From positions 11,154,256 to 11,218,255 of the forward strand of contig NZ_CP071793.1 of the NCBI RefSeq assembly GCF_017498545.1: a stretch of 64,000 bases of DNA. The letters are read 5' to 3'. Each line of letters begins with the position of its first letter. Positions within the stretch are counted from its first letter, which is position 1. This document shows, piece by piece, positions 34,041 through 43,927 of the stretch. Source of the DNA: Sulfidibacter corallicola (GTDB lineage: Bacteria > Acidobacteriota > Holophagae > Acanthopleuribacterales > Acanthopleuribacteraceae). The position numbers and the translations under genes were made by a program. The notes under the pieces were generated by a model. That model saw only the letters and a program-made list of their open reading frames with translations, was not told the DNA's origin and made no database searches.

Positions 34041-35009
34041 GTGGCGCACACGGCAACACGCGTAACCGATGTTTTGACACGCGAGGAAATTCGCGACCTG
34101 GTCACCCCCACGGATTGGGAGGGCCTGGCTTCGCTGGCGGTCTCCTGGGGTCTGATCGCCGCGACCTTCTGGATGGCGGCGGCCTTTCCACACCCACTCA
34201 CCTGGCTGGTCGCGATCGTCTTGCTGGGCGGCCGGCAACTGGGATTGGCGATCTTGATGCACGAAACCTCGCATCGCTCCCTGTTTCGCTCGCGGTTCCT
34301 CAACGAGTTCGCCGGTGAATGGCTGTGTGCCGCGCCCACCTGGAACCACATGCGGGCGTACCGCACCCACCACCTGGCCCATCACGCCCACACCAACACG
34401 GACAAAGACACGGACCTGGGCCTGGTGGCCCCCTTCCCCGTCTCCCGCGCATCGCTGTACCGCAAGCTGTTGCGCGACCTGGTGGGTTTGACCGGGCTCA
34501 AGCGCATCGTGGGCCTGTTGATGATGGATTTCGGGTTCGTCACCTACACGGCTTCGGTCAACGCCGTGGCCATCGACCAAAGGGGTCGCTCCATAGGTCA
34601 GGTCCTCTCTCACGGATTCCGTCAGGCAGGCCCGGTTCTGCTGACCAACGGCATCCTGTTCGCGATACTGTTCCTCGCCGGCCACGGCTGGCTGTACCTG
34701 TTGTGGGTGGCGGCCTGGCTGACCACCTACAGCCTGTTCATGCGCGTGCGCGCCATCGCCGAACACGCCTGCACCAGCTCCTCCACGAATCCGTTCGAGA
34801 ATACGCGCACGACCTACGCGAACCTGTTGGCGCGATGCACCGTGGCCCCCCACCACGTGAATTACCATCTGGAGCATCACCTCTTGATGACCGTGCCCCA
34901 TTACCGCCTTCCCAAAATGCACCGCATGCTGAAGCAACGCGGCGCACTGACCGAATCGCCGGTCGCTTCCGGCTACCTGGAGGTGTTGAGGATGGCGAGC
35001 ACCGGTTGA
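34041..35009 (+). CDS. Fatty acid desaturase family protein
   Basis: A 322-residue membrane di-iron enzyme. It starts at GTG 34041 with GGGAGG upstream. Three histidine boxes are present: HETSH (H74 to H78), HHLAHHAH (about 110-117) and HHVNYHLEHH (about 272-281). Hydrophobic segments lie before box 1 and between boxes 2 and 3. The family inserts double bonds or hydroxyl groups into acyl chains using O2. Specificity cannot be read from the sequence. It is divergent from the P450 gene with its own strong promoter. Confidence 0.93.
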   Translation: MAHTATRVTDVLTREEIRDLVTPTDWEGLASLAVSWGLIAATFWMAAAFPHPLTWLVAIVLLGGRQLGLAILMHETSHRSLFRSRFLNEFAGEWLCAAPTWNHMRAYRTHHLAHHAHTNTDKDTDLGLVAPFPVSRASLYRKLLRDLVGLTGLKRIVGLLMMDFGFVTYTASVNAVAIDQRGRSIGQVLSHGFRQAGPVLLTNGILFAILFLAGHGWLYLLWVAAWLTTYSLFMRVRAIAEHACTSSSTNPFENTRTTYANLLARCTVAPHHVNYHLEHHLLMTVPHYRLPKMHRMLKQRGALTESPVASGYLEVLRMASTG

Positions 35010-35685
35010 CTATGGTGTTGAAAATGAAGGACTTTTTTACCAAAGAGGTCGCGGAGTTCACGGAGAGAATACAAACACAGGTCGTTGGAGATTCGATTGC
35101 CTGACCAGCATGGGTTCGAGTTTTGGAGGGAGATCGAGTGGTGGTGCATGCCGCAAGAACTTCTCCGTTTCCTTTTCGGGCATCCAAGAGACCACGCCTC
35201 AGGCTCACCCTTGGTTATTAGGAGTTGGTCCAAGCTTTACCCAGATTGACACGAACCCGGAAACCCTCCGCGGATCCCGTACATGAAGGCATTCCAAAAA
35301 TCGGTTACTTCCCCAGCAAGGGCTATGGATATCAAACTCTTCGATTCAAACGCCCTACCAAATGACATCCAGGGAACCCTGGCTCACACCAAAGTCGAAC
35401 AGAAATACGCATTTAGGTTTTTTTCAGAAGGGCTCCCCCCCCAACCACTTCGTACCTGTCTCCAAAACGCAGTGAACCCTTTTGAAACAAAGTGGTGCAA
35501 TCAACCTGAGCTGGGTCTTGCCGTCGCCAAATCTTGATCAGGAAGGCTGGAATGATCGAAGCCAGAAAAGCCAGGACCATAATATGTCACCAATGCCGAT
35601 CCTTTCCCGGTTTCCGATCTTCACGAATTCCTGCTTATTTTTTTGAATGAATGACCCATGGCTCTTCGCCAGAAACCAGGTAGGG

Positions 35686-35732
35686 TGTTTCTTTCTCGAA
35701 ATCGAGCGGGTATGCCCGCTGGTGCGTGGCTC
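35686..35732 (+). repeat. Repeat family F, copy 1
   Basis: Reads TTTCTTTCTCGAAATCGAGC then GGGTATGCCCGCTGGTGCGT. It can fold as CTCGA-AA-TCGAG followed by AGCGGG-TATG-CCCGCT. The second copy is at 61945-61991. Confidence 0.75.
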
Positions 35733-35954
35733 CGCGGTTGCAAATAGTCTCGCCTCCCATGCCAGTGCGGTGGGTTTCGAGAACTCATTCAACCAAAAGG
35801 TTAAATTTCAAGAATGAAGAGTCCAGAATAAAAAAGATCTCCCGGGGCTCAACCAGACGTATAATCTCTATAATTTGAACAGATTAAGCAACCTACGACC
35901 GCAATCCCACTCCAGACGTCACGCGCGCCCCAGGTATTTTTTTGCACTTTTTTA

Positions 35955-35983
35955 TTGACTGATCGTTCCGTTAAACGTATCTT
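35955..35983 (+). promoter_or_regulatory. Predicted promoter of the RND operon
   Basis: TTGACT at 35955-35960, a 17-base spacer, TATCTT at 35978-35983. GACTGATC, the half-site of the palindrome 40 bases downstream, overlaps the -35 box. Confidence 0.55.
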
Positions 35984-35996
35984 GATTTTGTTTCAA

Positions 35997-36008
35997 GACT
36001 GATCAGTC
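35997..36008. promoter_or_regulatory. Palindrome GACTGATCAGTC, likely TetR operator
   Basis: Perfect 12-base palindrome between the predicted promoter and the transporter start. A TetR gene ends the same cluster, making it the likely binder. Confidence 0.55.
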
Positions 36009-36034
36009 CCAAAATATATCGCCCGGAGGATTCC

Positions 36035-38422
36035 ATGGCTCCCGCCCCCGTGCCTACTCCCGTGCCTACCCCCGTGCCTACCCCCGTGCCCGATACGGGT
36101 ATCGCCCGTTATGCCCGCGGCCTGATCAAATACCGCTGGCCCGTCTTGATCGCCTGTTTCGCGCTCGTCGGTTTCATCGCTTCCCAGGCTCGGTTCCTGG
36201 TCATCAACGACGACTACCGCTACTTCTTCAAGGATGACGACCCCCAACTCCTGGCGTTCAACGAGTTACAGGACACCTACAACAAGAACGACAACATCCT
36301 GTTCGTGGTGGCGCCCAAAGACGGCCAGGTTTTTTCCAAAGACGCGCTGCCCGCCATCGAGGAACTGACCCGCCAGGCCTGGCAGATCCCCTTTTCCACC
36401 CGGGTCGATTCCATCACCAATTTCCAGCACACCTATGCCGAGGCCGACGACCTGATCGTGGAGGATCTGGTCACGGACAGTGCGGGACTCTCGTCCGAGA
36501 CCGTCGCGCACGCGCGTCGGGTCGCACTGGCCGAACCGTTGCTGCGCAATCGATTGATCCCCGAGGATACGGCGGTCACCGGGGTCAACGTCACCCTGGA
36601 ATTGCCGGGTAAGGAAACCGGAGAGCAGCGTCCCGCAGTGGCCCACGCCAGGAAACTGGTGGAGGACATGCGCACGCAGTACCCCGATCTCGATTTTTTC
36701 CTCACCGGCTTCGTGATGCTCAACAACGCGTTCGAAGAGGCCTCCACCCACGACATGACAACCCTGGTACCCCTGATGTACCTGGTCATCGCGGTGATGA
36801 TGGCCTTACTGCTGCGTTCGGTGAGCGGCACGGTGGCCACGCTTTTGGTCATCGCGATGTCGGTGATGGTGACGATGGGCGCCACCGCGTGGATCGGCAT
36901 CCCCCTGAGCCCACCCTCGGCCATCGCTCCCACGCTGGTCATGACCCTCGCCGTGGCCGACAGTATCCACATCCTGGTGACCCTGATCCAGGAGATGCGA
37001 CGCGGACGCGGCAAACACGAGGCCATCGTAGAGAGCCTGCGGCTGAACATGCAGCCGGTCTTCCTCACCAGCCTCACGACCGTGATCGGCTTCTCGAGCC
37101 TCAACTTCGCCGAAGTCACCTCGCTGAACGACCTGGGCAACATCACCACCATCGGCGTCACTGCCGCTTTCGTCCTCTCGGTCACGCTGCTGCCGGCACT
37201 GGCGGCGGTGCTGCCGCTGCGGGTCAAGCCAGCCGAGACGACCGCGACCGGCATGGATCGGTTGGCCGACTTCATCATCGCGCGGCGCAAACCGGTCCTC
37301 GCGCTATCGGCCCTCCTGGTCGCGGGCCTGGCCGCGCTGGTACCCACCAACATGCTCAACGACCAGTTCATTCACTACTTCGACGAGGCGCTCGACTTCC
37401 GCCGCGACACCGATTTCGCCACGACCAACCTGACCGGCATCTACCAGATCGAGTTCTCCCTACCCGCCGGCTCGCCCGGTGCCATTTCGGAACCCGAGTT
37501 CCTGAATACCATCGACCAATTCGCCCAGTGGTACCGCAGCCAGGAGAACGTGCTGCACGTGGACGTGCTGAGCGACACCATGAAACGACTCAACAAAAAC
37601 ATGCACGGCGACGACCCCGGCTACTACCGCATTCCCGAGAGCCGGGAGATGTCCGCCCAATACTTGCTGCTCTACGAAATGTCGCTGCCCTACGGGCTCG
37701 ACCTGAACAACCGGATCAACGTGGACAAATCGGCCACCCGCATGGTGGTCACGCTCGAGGACGTGGCCACCGACCGCATGCGCGGCCTGACCGAACAGGG
37801 CGAGGACTGGCTGAAAACCCATGCCCCCACCTACATGCACGTGGCGGGTTCGGGCCCGCCGGTCATGTTTTCCTACCTGACGGTACGCAACAGCATCGGC
37901 ATGTTCCAAGGGACGCTGCTGGCCTTCCTGATGATCACCTTCACCCTGATCTTCGCGCTTCGCAGCCTGAAATACGGACTGATCAGTCTCATCCCCAACC
38001 TGGTGCCTTCGATCGCGGCCTTCGGCTTGTGGGCACTCATGGATGGGCAGATCAATTTCGGATTGACCGTCGTTTCGGCGCTGAGCATCGGCGTGGTGGT
38101 TGACGACACGGTGCATTTCCTCAGCAAATACGTGCGGGCCCGTCGTGAAAAGGGACTCGATACGGAGGCCGCGATTCGCTACGCGTTTTCGACCGTCGGT
38201 CGGGCCATGACCGTGACGACCCTGGTCTTGATCTTGGGCTTCATGATCATGATGATGTCCAACTTCGACATGAACGAGGGCATGGGCAAATTGACGGCCA
38301 TGACCCTGGCGCTGGCGCTGATCACCGATTTCCTCATGCTGCCGGCGCTGTTGCTGAGTCTCGCACCCAAACAGGAAGCACTGGCCGGGTTGCCGACCCA
38401 ACCGGCGGTACCCGTGTCCTGA
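36035..38422 (+). CDS. MMPL/RND family transporter
   Basis: A 795-residue inner-membrane protein with a CGGAGGATTCC site before ATG 36035. After a Thr-Pro-Val-Pro tandem N-terminus (residues 4-19) comes the first membrane segment (WPVLIACFALVGFIAS). Two homologous halves follow, each with a large periplasmic loop and a five-helix bundle; SSD-like segments include LVPLMYLVIAVMMALLLRSV and LALALITDFLMLPALLLSL. Proteins of this type export lipids or hydrophobic compounds (HpnN-like). Together with the LolA-like and outer-membrane genes downstream it forms a three-component lipid or drug export cluster. Upstream sites suggest TetR control. Confidence 0.93.
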   Translation: MAPAPVPTPVPTPVPTPVPDTGIARYARGLIKYRWPVLIACFALVGFIASQARFLVINDDYRYFFKDDDPQLLAFNELQDTYNKNDNILFVVAPKDGQVFSKDALPAIEELTRQAWQIPFSTRVDSITNFQHTYAEADDLIVEDLVTDSAGLSSETVAHARRVALAEPLLRNRLIPEDTAVTGVNVTLELPGKETGEQRPAVAHARKLVEDMRTQYPDLDFFLTGFVMLNNAFEEASTHDMTTLVPLMYLVIAVMMALLLRSVSGTVATLLVIAMSVMVTMGATAWIGIPLSPPSAIAPTLVMTLAVADSIHILVTLIQEMRRGRGKHEAIVESLRLNMQPVFLTSLTTVIGFSSLNFAEVTSLNDLGNITTIGVTAAFVLSVTLLPALAAVLPLRVKPAETTATGMDRLADFIIARRKPVLALSALLVAGLAALVPTNMLNDQFIHYFDEALDFRRDTDFATTNLTGIYQIEFSLPAGSPGAISEPEFLNTIDQFAQWYRSQENVLHVDVLSDTMKRLNKNMHGDDPGYYRIPESREMSAQYLLLYEMSLPYGLDLNNRINVDKSATRMVVTLEDVATDRMRGLTEQGEDWLKTHAPTYMHVAGSGPPVMFSYLTVRNSIGMFQGTLLAFLMITFTLIFALRSLKYGLISLIPNLVPSIAAFGLWALMDGQINFGLTVVSALSIGVVVDDTVHFLSKYVRARREKGLDTEAAIRYAFSTVGRAMTVTTLVLILGFMIMMMSNFDMNEGMGKLTAMTLALALITDFLMLPALLLSLAPKQEALAGLPTQPAVPVS

Positions 38423-38543
38423 TCCACTCAACCGAAATCGGACCGCGGTGGGGCCGCGAAGTGACGACCCCGCCGCAAACGGCGAGATCTTTGGCGGCAT
38501 CGCACCGCCGCGACTTTTGAACGCGAATCTAAGGAGTGTTCCC

Positions 38544-39323
38544 ATGAAAGTGTTTTGGATTCTCAGTGGGCTGATGGCCGCCACGATGGCCTTCGCCCTG
38601 ACCCCGGAGGCGCGGCGCGGCCTGGAGATCGCGCGTGAAGCGGACACGCGCGATCTGGGGTTCGGCGATTTCACGGCCGACATGGAGATGATCCTCACCA
38701 ACCGGCAAGGCAAATCGAGCACGCGCATCCTGCGCAACCGCACCCTGGAACAGGAAAACGACGGCGACAAACTGCTGGTGCTGTTCGACAATCCCCGCGA
38801 CGTCAAGGGCACCGCCTTCCTGGCGTTCACCCACCGTCAGGGTCCGGACGACCAATGGCTCTACCTGCCCTCGCTGAAACGGGTCAAACGCATCTCTTCC
38901 GGCAACAAGTCGGGCCCGTTCATGGGCAGCGAATTCGCCTACGAGGACCTCACCTCCCAAGAAGTGGACAAATACAGGTACCGCTTCCTGGGAACCGAGA
39001 ACCTGAACGGGATCGAGGCCTTCAAGCTGGAGCGCCGTCCGGTCGACCCCAAATCCGGCTACACGCGGCAACTGGTGTGGTACGACCAAAAGGAGTACCG
39101 GATCTACAAAATCGAGTTCTACGACCGCAAAGACGCCCTACTGAAAACGCTCACCTACGAGGGCTACCAGCAATACCTGGGCAAGTACTGGCGCGCCGAC
39201 CGCATGTTCATGCAGAACCACCAGACGGGCAAAAGTACCGAGTTGCGGTGGAAGAAATACGATTTCCGCACCGGTCTCAGCGATCGCAACTTCGATCGCA
39301 ACGCGTTGAAACGGGCACGCTGA
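38544..39323 (+). CDS. Outer membrane lipoprotein-sorting (LolA-like) protein
   Basis: A 259-residue periplasmic protein. ATG at 38544 follows AAGGAGTG. The Sec signal is residues 1-19 (MKVFWILSGLMAATMAFA). The mature part is beta-rich with segments typical of the RND-associated LolA-like family (PF17131-like): DMEMILTNRQGKSSTR, LLVLFDNPRDVKGTAFL, WLYLPSLKRVKRI and FMGSEFAYEDL. Such proteins bind lipid or lipoprotein in a half-barrel and are nearly always next to MMPL transporters. The gene follows the transporter by about 120 bases and precedes the barrel gene by four. Confidence 0.9.
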   Translation: MKVFWILSGLMAATMAFALTPEARRGLEIAREADTRDLGFGDFTADMEMILTNRQGKSSTRILRNRTLEQENDGDKLLVLFDNPRDVKGTAFLAFTHRQGPDDQWLYLPSLKRVKRISSGNKSGPFMGSEFAYEDLTSQEVDKYRYRFLGTENLNGIEAFKLERRPVDPKSGYTRQLVWYDQKEYRIYKIEFYDRKDALLKTLTYEGYQQYLGKYWRADRMFMQNHQTGKSTELRWKKYDFRTGLSDRNFDRNALKRAR

Positions 39324-39327
39324 AGCG

Positions 39328-40530
39328 ATGTCGACCACGAGAATCGCCCTCATGGGGGCCCTGTGGTTCCTGCTCGCCGCGGGTGGGGTCGCCCGGCCCG
39401 GGGAATGGTCCGGCCAGGCGACCCTGGAGAACTTCGGGTTCGCCCAAAACGGCCAGAGCGAGCGCCAGGAAAGCCACGTCGTCTCCTTCACCGTCCAGCC
39501 GGAGTATTACGTGGAGTGGGACGGCGGTCGTCAATCGTTCACCTTCGAACCCTTTTGGCGCTACGACCACGAAGATTCGGAACGGTCGCACCTGGACATC
39601 CGCGAGCTGACCTGGCTGAAGGCGGCCGACCGCTGGGAACTCCGGTTGGGTGTGCGCAAAGTGTTCTGGGGCGTGGCCGAGTCGGTGCACCTGGTGGACA
39701 TCATCAACCAGACCGACCTGGTGGAGAACCTGGACGGGGAAGAAAAACTGGGTCAGCCCATGATCAACTTCGCCTGGATCGAATCTTGGGGAACCGCGGA
39801 AATCTTCCTACTCACGGGCTTCCGCGAACGCTCCTTCCCCGGCCATGACGGGCGGCTGCGCACGCCAATCATCGTGGACGACGACCTGGCCCGCTACGAA
39901 TCGGGCGCGGAAGAGGAGCGGCTCGACTGGGCCCTGCGCTACGGGCATACGGTGGGAGCCTGGGACTTCGGCGCCTCCTATTTTTCGGGAACCTCGCGCG
40001 AGCCCCTGCTGCAGCCGGATCGCAACGCCGCGGGTGAGACCGTCCTGGCGCCGTTCTACCCCGTGATCGACCAACTGGGGTTGGACGTTCAGGGCACCTT
40101 CGGCTCCTGGTTACTGAAATGGGAGAGCACCTATCGCCGGGATTTCGGCGATCGGGATTTCCTGGCCGCGGTCGGCGGCTTCGAATACACCTTCTTCGAC
40201 CTGCGCGGGACCGGAATCGATATCGGCCTGCTGGGAGAATACCTCTACGACGAGCGTGGCGAGGACGCCACCAACCCGTTCGATGACGACGTCTTCGTCG
40301 GCACCCGTCTGGCCCTCAACGATACCTGGAGCACCGAACTGCTGGCCGGCGTGGTCATCGACGGCTCGGGCGGGGGGAACTTCGTCAACGTCGAGGGACA
40401 ACGACGCATCACCGACCATTTGACCCTCTCGTTGGAATACCGGGCCTTCACGGGAACCGAGGCGGAAGACCCGCTCCATGCCTTCCGCGACGACGACCAT
40501 TTCCGCCTGGAGGCGGGCTGGTACTGGTGA
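39328..40530 (+). CDS. Outer-membrane beta-barrel protein of the RND cluster
   Basis: A 400-residue protein with a signal peptide (residues 1-22, MSTTRIALMGALWFLLAAGG). The rest alternates aromatic and polar residues in amphipathic strands, and the last residues (FRLEAGWYW) end in an aromatic, as needed for BAM-dependent insertion. It lies four bases downstream of the LolA-like gene. Comparable clusters pair an MMPL pump, a LolA-like protein and an uncharacterised barrel, so it is probably the outer-membrane component; exact function is not known. Confidence 0.85.
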   Translation: MSTTRIALMGALWFLLAAGGVARPGEWSGQATLENFGFAQNGQSERQESHVVSFTVQPEYYVEWDGGRQSFTFEPFWRYDHEDSERSHLDIRELTWLKAADRWELRLGVRKVFWGVAESVHLVDIINQTDLVENLDGEEKLGQPMINFAWIESWGTAEIFLLTGFRERSFPGHDGRLRTPIIVDDDLARYESGAEEERLDWALRYGHTVGAWDFGASYFSGTSREPLLQPDRNAAGETVLAPFYPVIDQLGLDVQGTFGSWLLKWESTYRRDFGDRDFLAAVGGFEYTFFDLRGTGIDIGLLGEYLYDERGEDATNPFDDDVFVGTRLALNDTWSTELLAGVVIDGSGGGNFVNVEGQRRITDHLTLSLEYRAFTGTEAEDPLHAFRDDDHFRLEAGWYW

Positions 40531-40615
40531 GGCGTCGCCGACGGCGATTGCCGATCACACGAGGTGGGTTACAATGGACGACAAGCATTTCGAGTTTTCG
40601 GAGTCAAGGAGACAC

Positions 40616-41200
40616 ATGGGCAGAGGAAGACCCAAGGGGTTCGATCGAGACGAGGCGTTGGACAAGGCCCTCACCCACTTCTACGCCCACGGCTATCAAG
40701 GCTCGGGCATGACCGACTTGTTGGAACAAATGGGCATCGCCAGGCAGAGTCTGTACTCGGCATTCGGTGACAAGAAGCGCCTGTTTCTGGAAGTCATCGA
40801 TCGCTACGACTCCATGCAAATGGCGCAAATGACGGAGATCCTCCAGGCACCGGGCTCACCGCTGGAAAACGTGAAGAACCTACTGCGCTTCGCCGGCCAA
40901 ATGGCCTTGGATCCGCGCTATCCGGGCTGCCTGGTGGGCAATACCGTGGCCGAGCTGGGCGCTTCGGAAGCCGACGTCACCGTGGCCCTGCAGGATCACT
41001 TCAAGTTCGCCGAATCGGAAATCGGCGGCACGCTCAAGCGTGCCAAGGACGCGGGGGAACTTCCCAAATCGGTCAATTGCCGCGCCCTGGCGCATACGCT
41101 GTGCTGCGTCGTTCAAGGCTTGTTCATCCGGACCAAGCTGAACCCCGATCCGCAATATATCCAAGACGTCGTGGAGACCGCCATCTCGCTGATCGACTGA
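40616..41200 (+). CDS. TetR/AcrR family regulator of the RND cluster
   Basis: A 194-residue regulator. ATG at 40616 is preferred for its AAGGAG site five bases upstream over the ATG at 40574. The N-terminus GRGRPKGFDRDEALDKAL and helix-turn-helix MTDLLEQMGIARQSLYSAFGDKKRLF match the subgroup whose C-terminal domain starts near PGCLVGNT. It ends a same-strand cluster with the transporter, so ligand-controlled repression of the operon through the GACTGATCAGTC palindrome is likely. The gap before it (40531-40615) could also hold its own promoter. Confidence 0.9.
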   Translation: MGRGRPKGFDRDEALDKALTHFYAHGYQGSGMTDLLEQMGIARQSLYSAFGDKKRLFLEVIDRYDSMQMAQMTEILQAPGSPLENVKNLLRFAGQMALDPRYPGCLVGNTVAELGASEADVTVALQDHFKFAESEIGGTLKRAKDAGELPKSVNCRALAHTLCCVVQGLFIRTKLNPDPQYIQDVVETAISLID

Positions 41201-41304
41201 GGATCGAGGCCGATCGGCCCCCGACGGGCTCTCCCATCGACGTGGCCCGCGATTCGGTACCGAAGACCACCCGCCACGGGGCCTTCCGTCATCACGATTG
41301 GGGC

Positions 41305-42696
41305 TCAGCCGAGATAGTACCGTTCAACGAGCAGACGGAACCCCTCGATCCAGTTGAGGCACACCATCAACACCACGAGTATTGCCAGGCGACGGTGCCA
41401 TCGATCGCGCGGGTCCGCGATCCGGGCGGGGGCGGCACACCAGAGCAACAGCGCCGCGGGCATGAAGTAGCGACCCTGCCAGCCGCTGATCGCCGTTCCG
41501 CCGAGGGGAACCCAGGCACAGTACATCAGGAAGGCGATGGCCACGATGACGGCGAGGCCCGCACCCGCCAGTAGGCATCGCCCCTGGCGTGTGGGAACCA
41601 CGCGATTGGGTTCCACGGCGGCGACCCACACCAGCAGGGCGACGTAGGCGTAAAGGTAGGTCGGAGGAATCTGTAACTCGAGCCAACCCAGGTTGCCGTA
41701 AAACTGGCGCGACAGCGGGTGTCTGTCATTGTAGAGCGAGACGGCAACGATTTTCAGGTAGCCCACAGGATTTTTGATCACGCCGACCATTTGTCGCTCG
41801 GTATCGACACCGCGATTGAGGGGCAGATGCGCGCGGTATTTGGGATTGTATTGCTCGTAGCCCAGGTGCATGGGCCGCACCTGTTCGGACCACAGCCAAA
41901 ACGCGGCGACGCTGGTCACCAGGAACCCCAAGGCGAGAAGCACCCTCGCCCACCAGGCGAGGCCCAGTCGTTGCGGGGGAATCAGCAACACCAGACCGGC
42001 GATGGGCCCGAACGCACCCTTGCAGAGCGACAGCAGGATCACGAGCAGGAGGCCCATTCCGAGGTCGCGCCAATGGCGAAGTGGGCGGTCGGCCCAAGCC
42101 AGGCGCATGAACCAGGCGACACTCAGAAAGGCCAGGCCGTTGGTGACCGCGTCGGCGCTGTTGGAGGCCACCACGAACAGGTGCATCGGCACCAGGCCCA
42201 ACAGGCACATCAACCATTTGGCGGTGGGCGCCAAGCGAATGGCGAGGTACACCAGCGTCAGCCACGTCAGGAAATTGAAGAGGCGGGCGGTGTAGAACAG
42301 CGCCAATGGGCCGAACCCGACCATGCGACCCAGCGCGATGCCGGCGGCGTGCGGTAGGTAGGGAACCGGGCTGTAGAGGGCCGATCCGGGAAAGTCGACG
42401 AATTGGCTGCGTTCGGGTTCGAGCGCACGGGCCCACTCGGCGCGGAAGAGTGCGGCGGTCACTTTTTCGTCGCGGCCAATCAGGAAGCGAGCGGGGGTCA
42501 TCAGGATCGAGTGGGGAAGGACACCGCCAACCCGCCGATCGACGGTCTCGGGCAGCAGTTGACCGGTGGAGACCTGATAGGCTCGCTGGAAGTGGTTGGG
42601 CTCGTCGGGCACCTGGGAAGGCGGTGTCACGACGATCAGGGCCAGGCCGACCAGCGAAGCACAGAACAGAAAAACATGTTGAGGTGAAGCCATCAT
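41305..42696 (-). CDS. DUF2142 family polytopic membrane protein
   Basis: A 463-residue membrane protein with about ten hydrophobic segments. The early periplasmic motif PPSQVPDEPNHFQRAYQVS (about residues 25-43) is the family signature, and a late WQGRYFMPAAL segment is also typical. DUF2142 proteins resemble GT-C glycosyltransferases of cell-envelope polysaccharide synthesis, where the acidic pair after the first helix would be catalytic (inference). The ATG at 42696 has AAGGGAG upstream. No glycan genes are adjacent. It is convergent with the TetR gene. Confidence 0.87.
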   Translation of the reverse strand: MMASPQHVFLFCASLVGLALIVVTPPSQVPDEPNHFQRAYQVSTGQLLPETVDRRVGGVLPHSILMTPARFLIGRDEKVTAALFRAEWARALEPERSQFVDFPGSALYSPVPYLPHAAGIALGRMVGFGPLALFYTARLFNFLTWLTLVYLAIRLAPTAKWLMCLLGLVPMHLFVVASNSADAVTNGLAFLSVAWFMRLAWADRPLRHWRDLGMGLLLVILLSLCKGAFGPIAGLVLLIPPQRLGLAWWARVLLALGFLVTSVAAFWLWSEQVRPMHLGYEQYNPKYRAHLPLNRGVDTERQMVGVIKNPVGYLKIVAVSLYNDRHPLSRQFYGNLGWLELQIPPTYLYAYVALLVWVAAVEPNRVVPTRQGRCLLAGAGLAVIVAIAFLMYCAWVPLGGTAISGWQGRYFMPAALLLWCAAPARIADPRDRWHRRLAILVVLMVCLNWIEGFRLLVERYYLG

Positions 42697-43195
42697 TTAG
42701 GAACTCCCTTTTTCACCTTCACCGGAGACGGAGAAGCGCGAGATAGATGCAACGACCGAAAAATGGCGCTCGATCGAACGAGTGCCACGGAGGTTCGGTC
42801 CATCACGACCATGGGTCAAGACCCATGCCCGGCTTCGCTGGCATCAGGTGGTGAAAAGGGGATGCGGAGTGGTCGGGTCCCGAAGCCCGAGGAGCTGCAA
42901 AACCACCGAGCGCACGGAGTTCGCGGTGAACGCGCGTTGGTCTTCAACCGAGCACGTGTCAACCTTTGAGGAGGGGCCAGTGGGCGGTAACGTGACGGTC
43001 AAGGCGTTTCGTTGATTTTGGTGGCCCGGCCTCGTCACCCCAAGCTCGAACCCGTTGTGTGACAGGCCTTCCATTGAAATCCCGAGCCACGAAACAGGCA
43101 GTGGCTCATCGGAAGGTTGCAGGGATCCGCACGCCACGATCGTTTGTTGCAATGACACCCCGCATCTTCGAGCTTCAGATTATGAGGAGGTCCAC
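42697..43195. other. 500-base spacer between divergent genes with palindrome
   Basis: Contains a perfect palindrome CATGGGTC-AA-GACCCATG at 42810-42827, followed by a GCCCGGC-TTC-GCTGGC hairpin-like sequence at 42827-42842. No gene was seen. Confidence 0.55.
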
Positions 43196-43927
43196 GTGAC
43201 ATTGGATGCTTTTGTCGGACTCTGGTTCGCCATCCTCGCGGCGATCGCCGCCGGCGACGAGCCCGCGGTGATCGCGCCGGGCGATTTAGATTTGCAGCGC
43301 ATGGTCATGGGCAACGCGCACTTCGTGCAGTTTTTCAAAGGGGAGCGATCGGGCACCATGGACCTATCCATCGTGAAAAAGGACGGCAAGGTCGTCGTTC
43401 GCGACCTGACCCGCGTCCCGAAGTTCCGCATCGAGGAGGAGCTGGTAGTGACCCTGGACCACCGGAGTCTGGCGATCGACACCATCCGGGCCGGCGGACA
43501 TTTCGGGGAGAAGAAGGTGGACGTCGAATTGGCCCGAATCGACGGTAACCTGACGGGTACCATCCAGTTGGGCGCCGCGTCGGACACGAAACACCTCGAC
43601 GACGCGCTTGCGGCAAACGTGTTCTCCCGTGTGGGTCTTTTCGCCATGCTGCCGGCGTTCGACTTCAAAGATGGGGCGAGCTACGCGCTGACGATGTTCG
43701 ATTCATTGGGCGGCAAAACCTACGACGTCCAGATCGCCGTCAGTCGGGTGACGAACAAGGACATCGCCCGAGGCATCCCCCTGTGGCGGGTGGAGGTCAA
43801 CGGACATGTCGCCAGACAGGCGTTCTTCATCACCCAAACCGTGCCGCGCCGAACGGTGCGTATCGAGGTGTTGGATTCGCCTTGGACCTACGAGTTGGTG
43901 GAGGGAATTGGTGCGAGTGATCGGTGA
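43196..43927 (+). CDS. Secreted or periplasmic protein of unknown function
   Basis: A 243-residue protein. The start is GTG at 43196 with GAGGAGG six bases upstream; the longer frame is rejected. The N-terminus MTLDAFVGLWFAILAAIAAG looks like a signal peptide cleaved near residue 20. The rest is beta-rich (FVQFFKGERSGTMDLSI, ELVVTLDHRSLAIDTI, GIPLWRVEV), and may be a lipocalin-like or DUF3108-type single-domain barrel; I could not assign it. It stands alone, and a family B repeat follows 20 bases after the stop. Confidence 0.7.
   Translation: MTLDAFVGLWFAILAAIAAGDEPAVIAPGDLDLQRMVMGNAHFVQFFKGERSGTMDLSIVKKDGKVVVRDLTRVPKFRIEEELVVTLDHRSLAIDTIRAGGHFGEKKVDVELARIDGNLTGTIQLGAASDTKHLDDALAANVFSRVGLFAMLPAFDFKDGASYALTMFDSLGGKTYDVQIAVSRVTNKDIARGIPLWRVEVNGHVARQAFFITQTVPRRTVRIEVLDSPWTYELVEGIGASDR

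Larger units (their letters stand above)
35010..36034. other. 1 kb non-coding region upstream of the transporter operon
   Basis: No credible gene. Family B repeat (GTCGCGGAGTTCACGGAGAG) at 35031-35070. Repeat family F at 35686-35732. AT-rich from about 35800, leading into the transporter promoter. A short open frame at 35283-35537 lacks a ribosome-binding site. Confidence 0.6.

Noticed and set aside
35283..35537. 84-codon open frame
   Set aside because: No ribosome-binding site, no recognisable domain, and it lies in repeat-bearing non-coding DNA.
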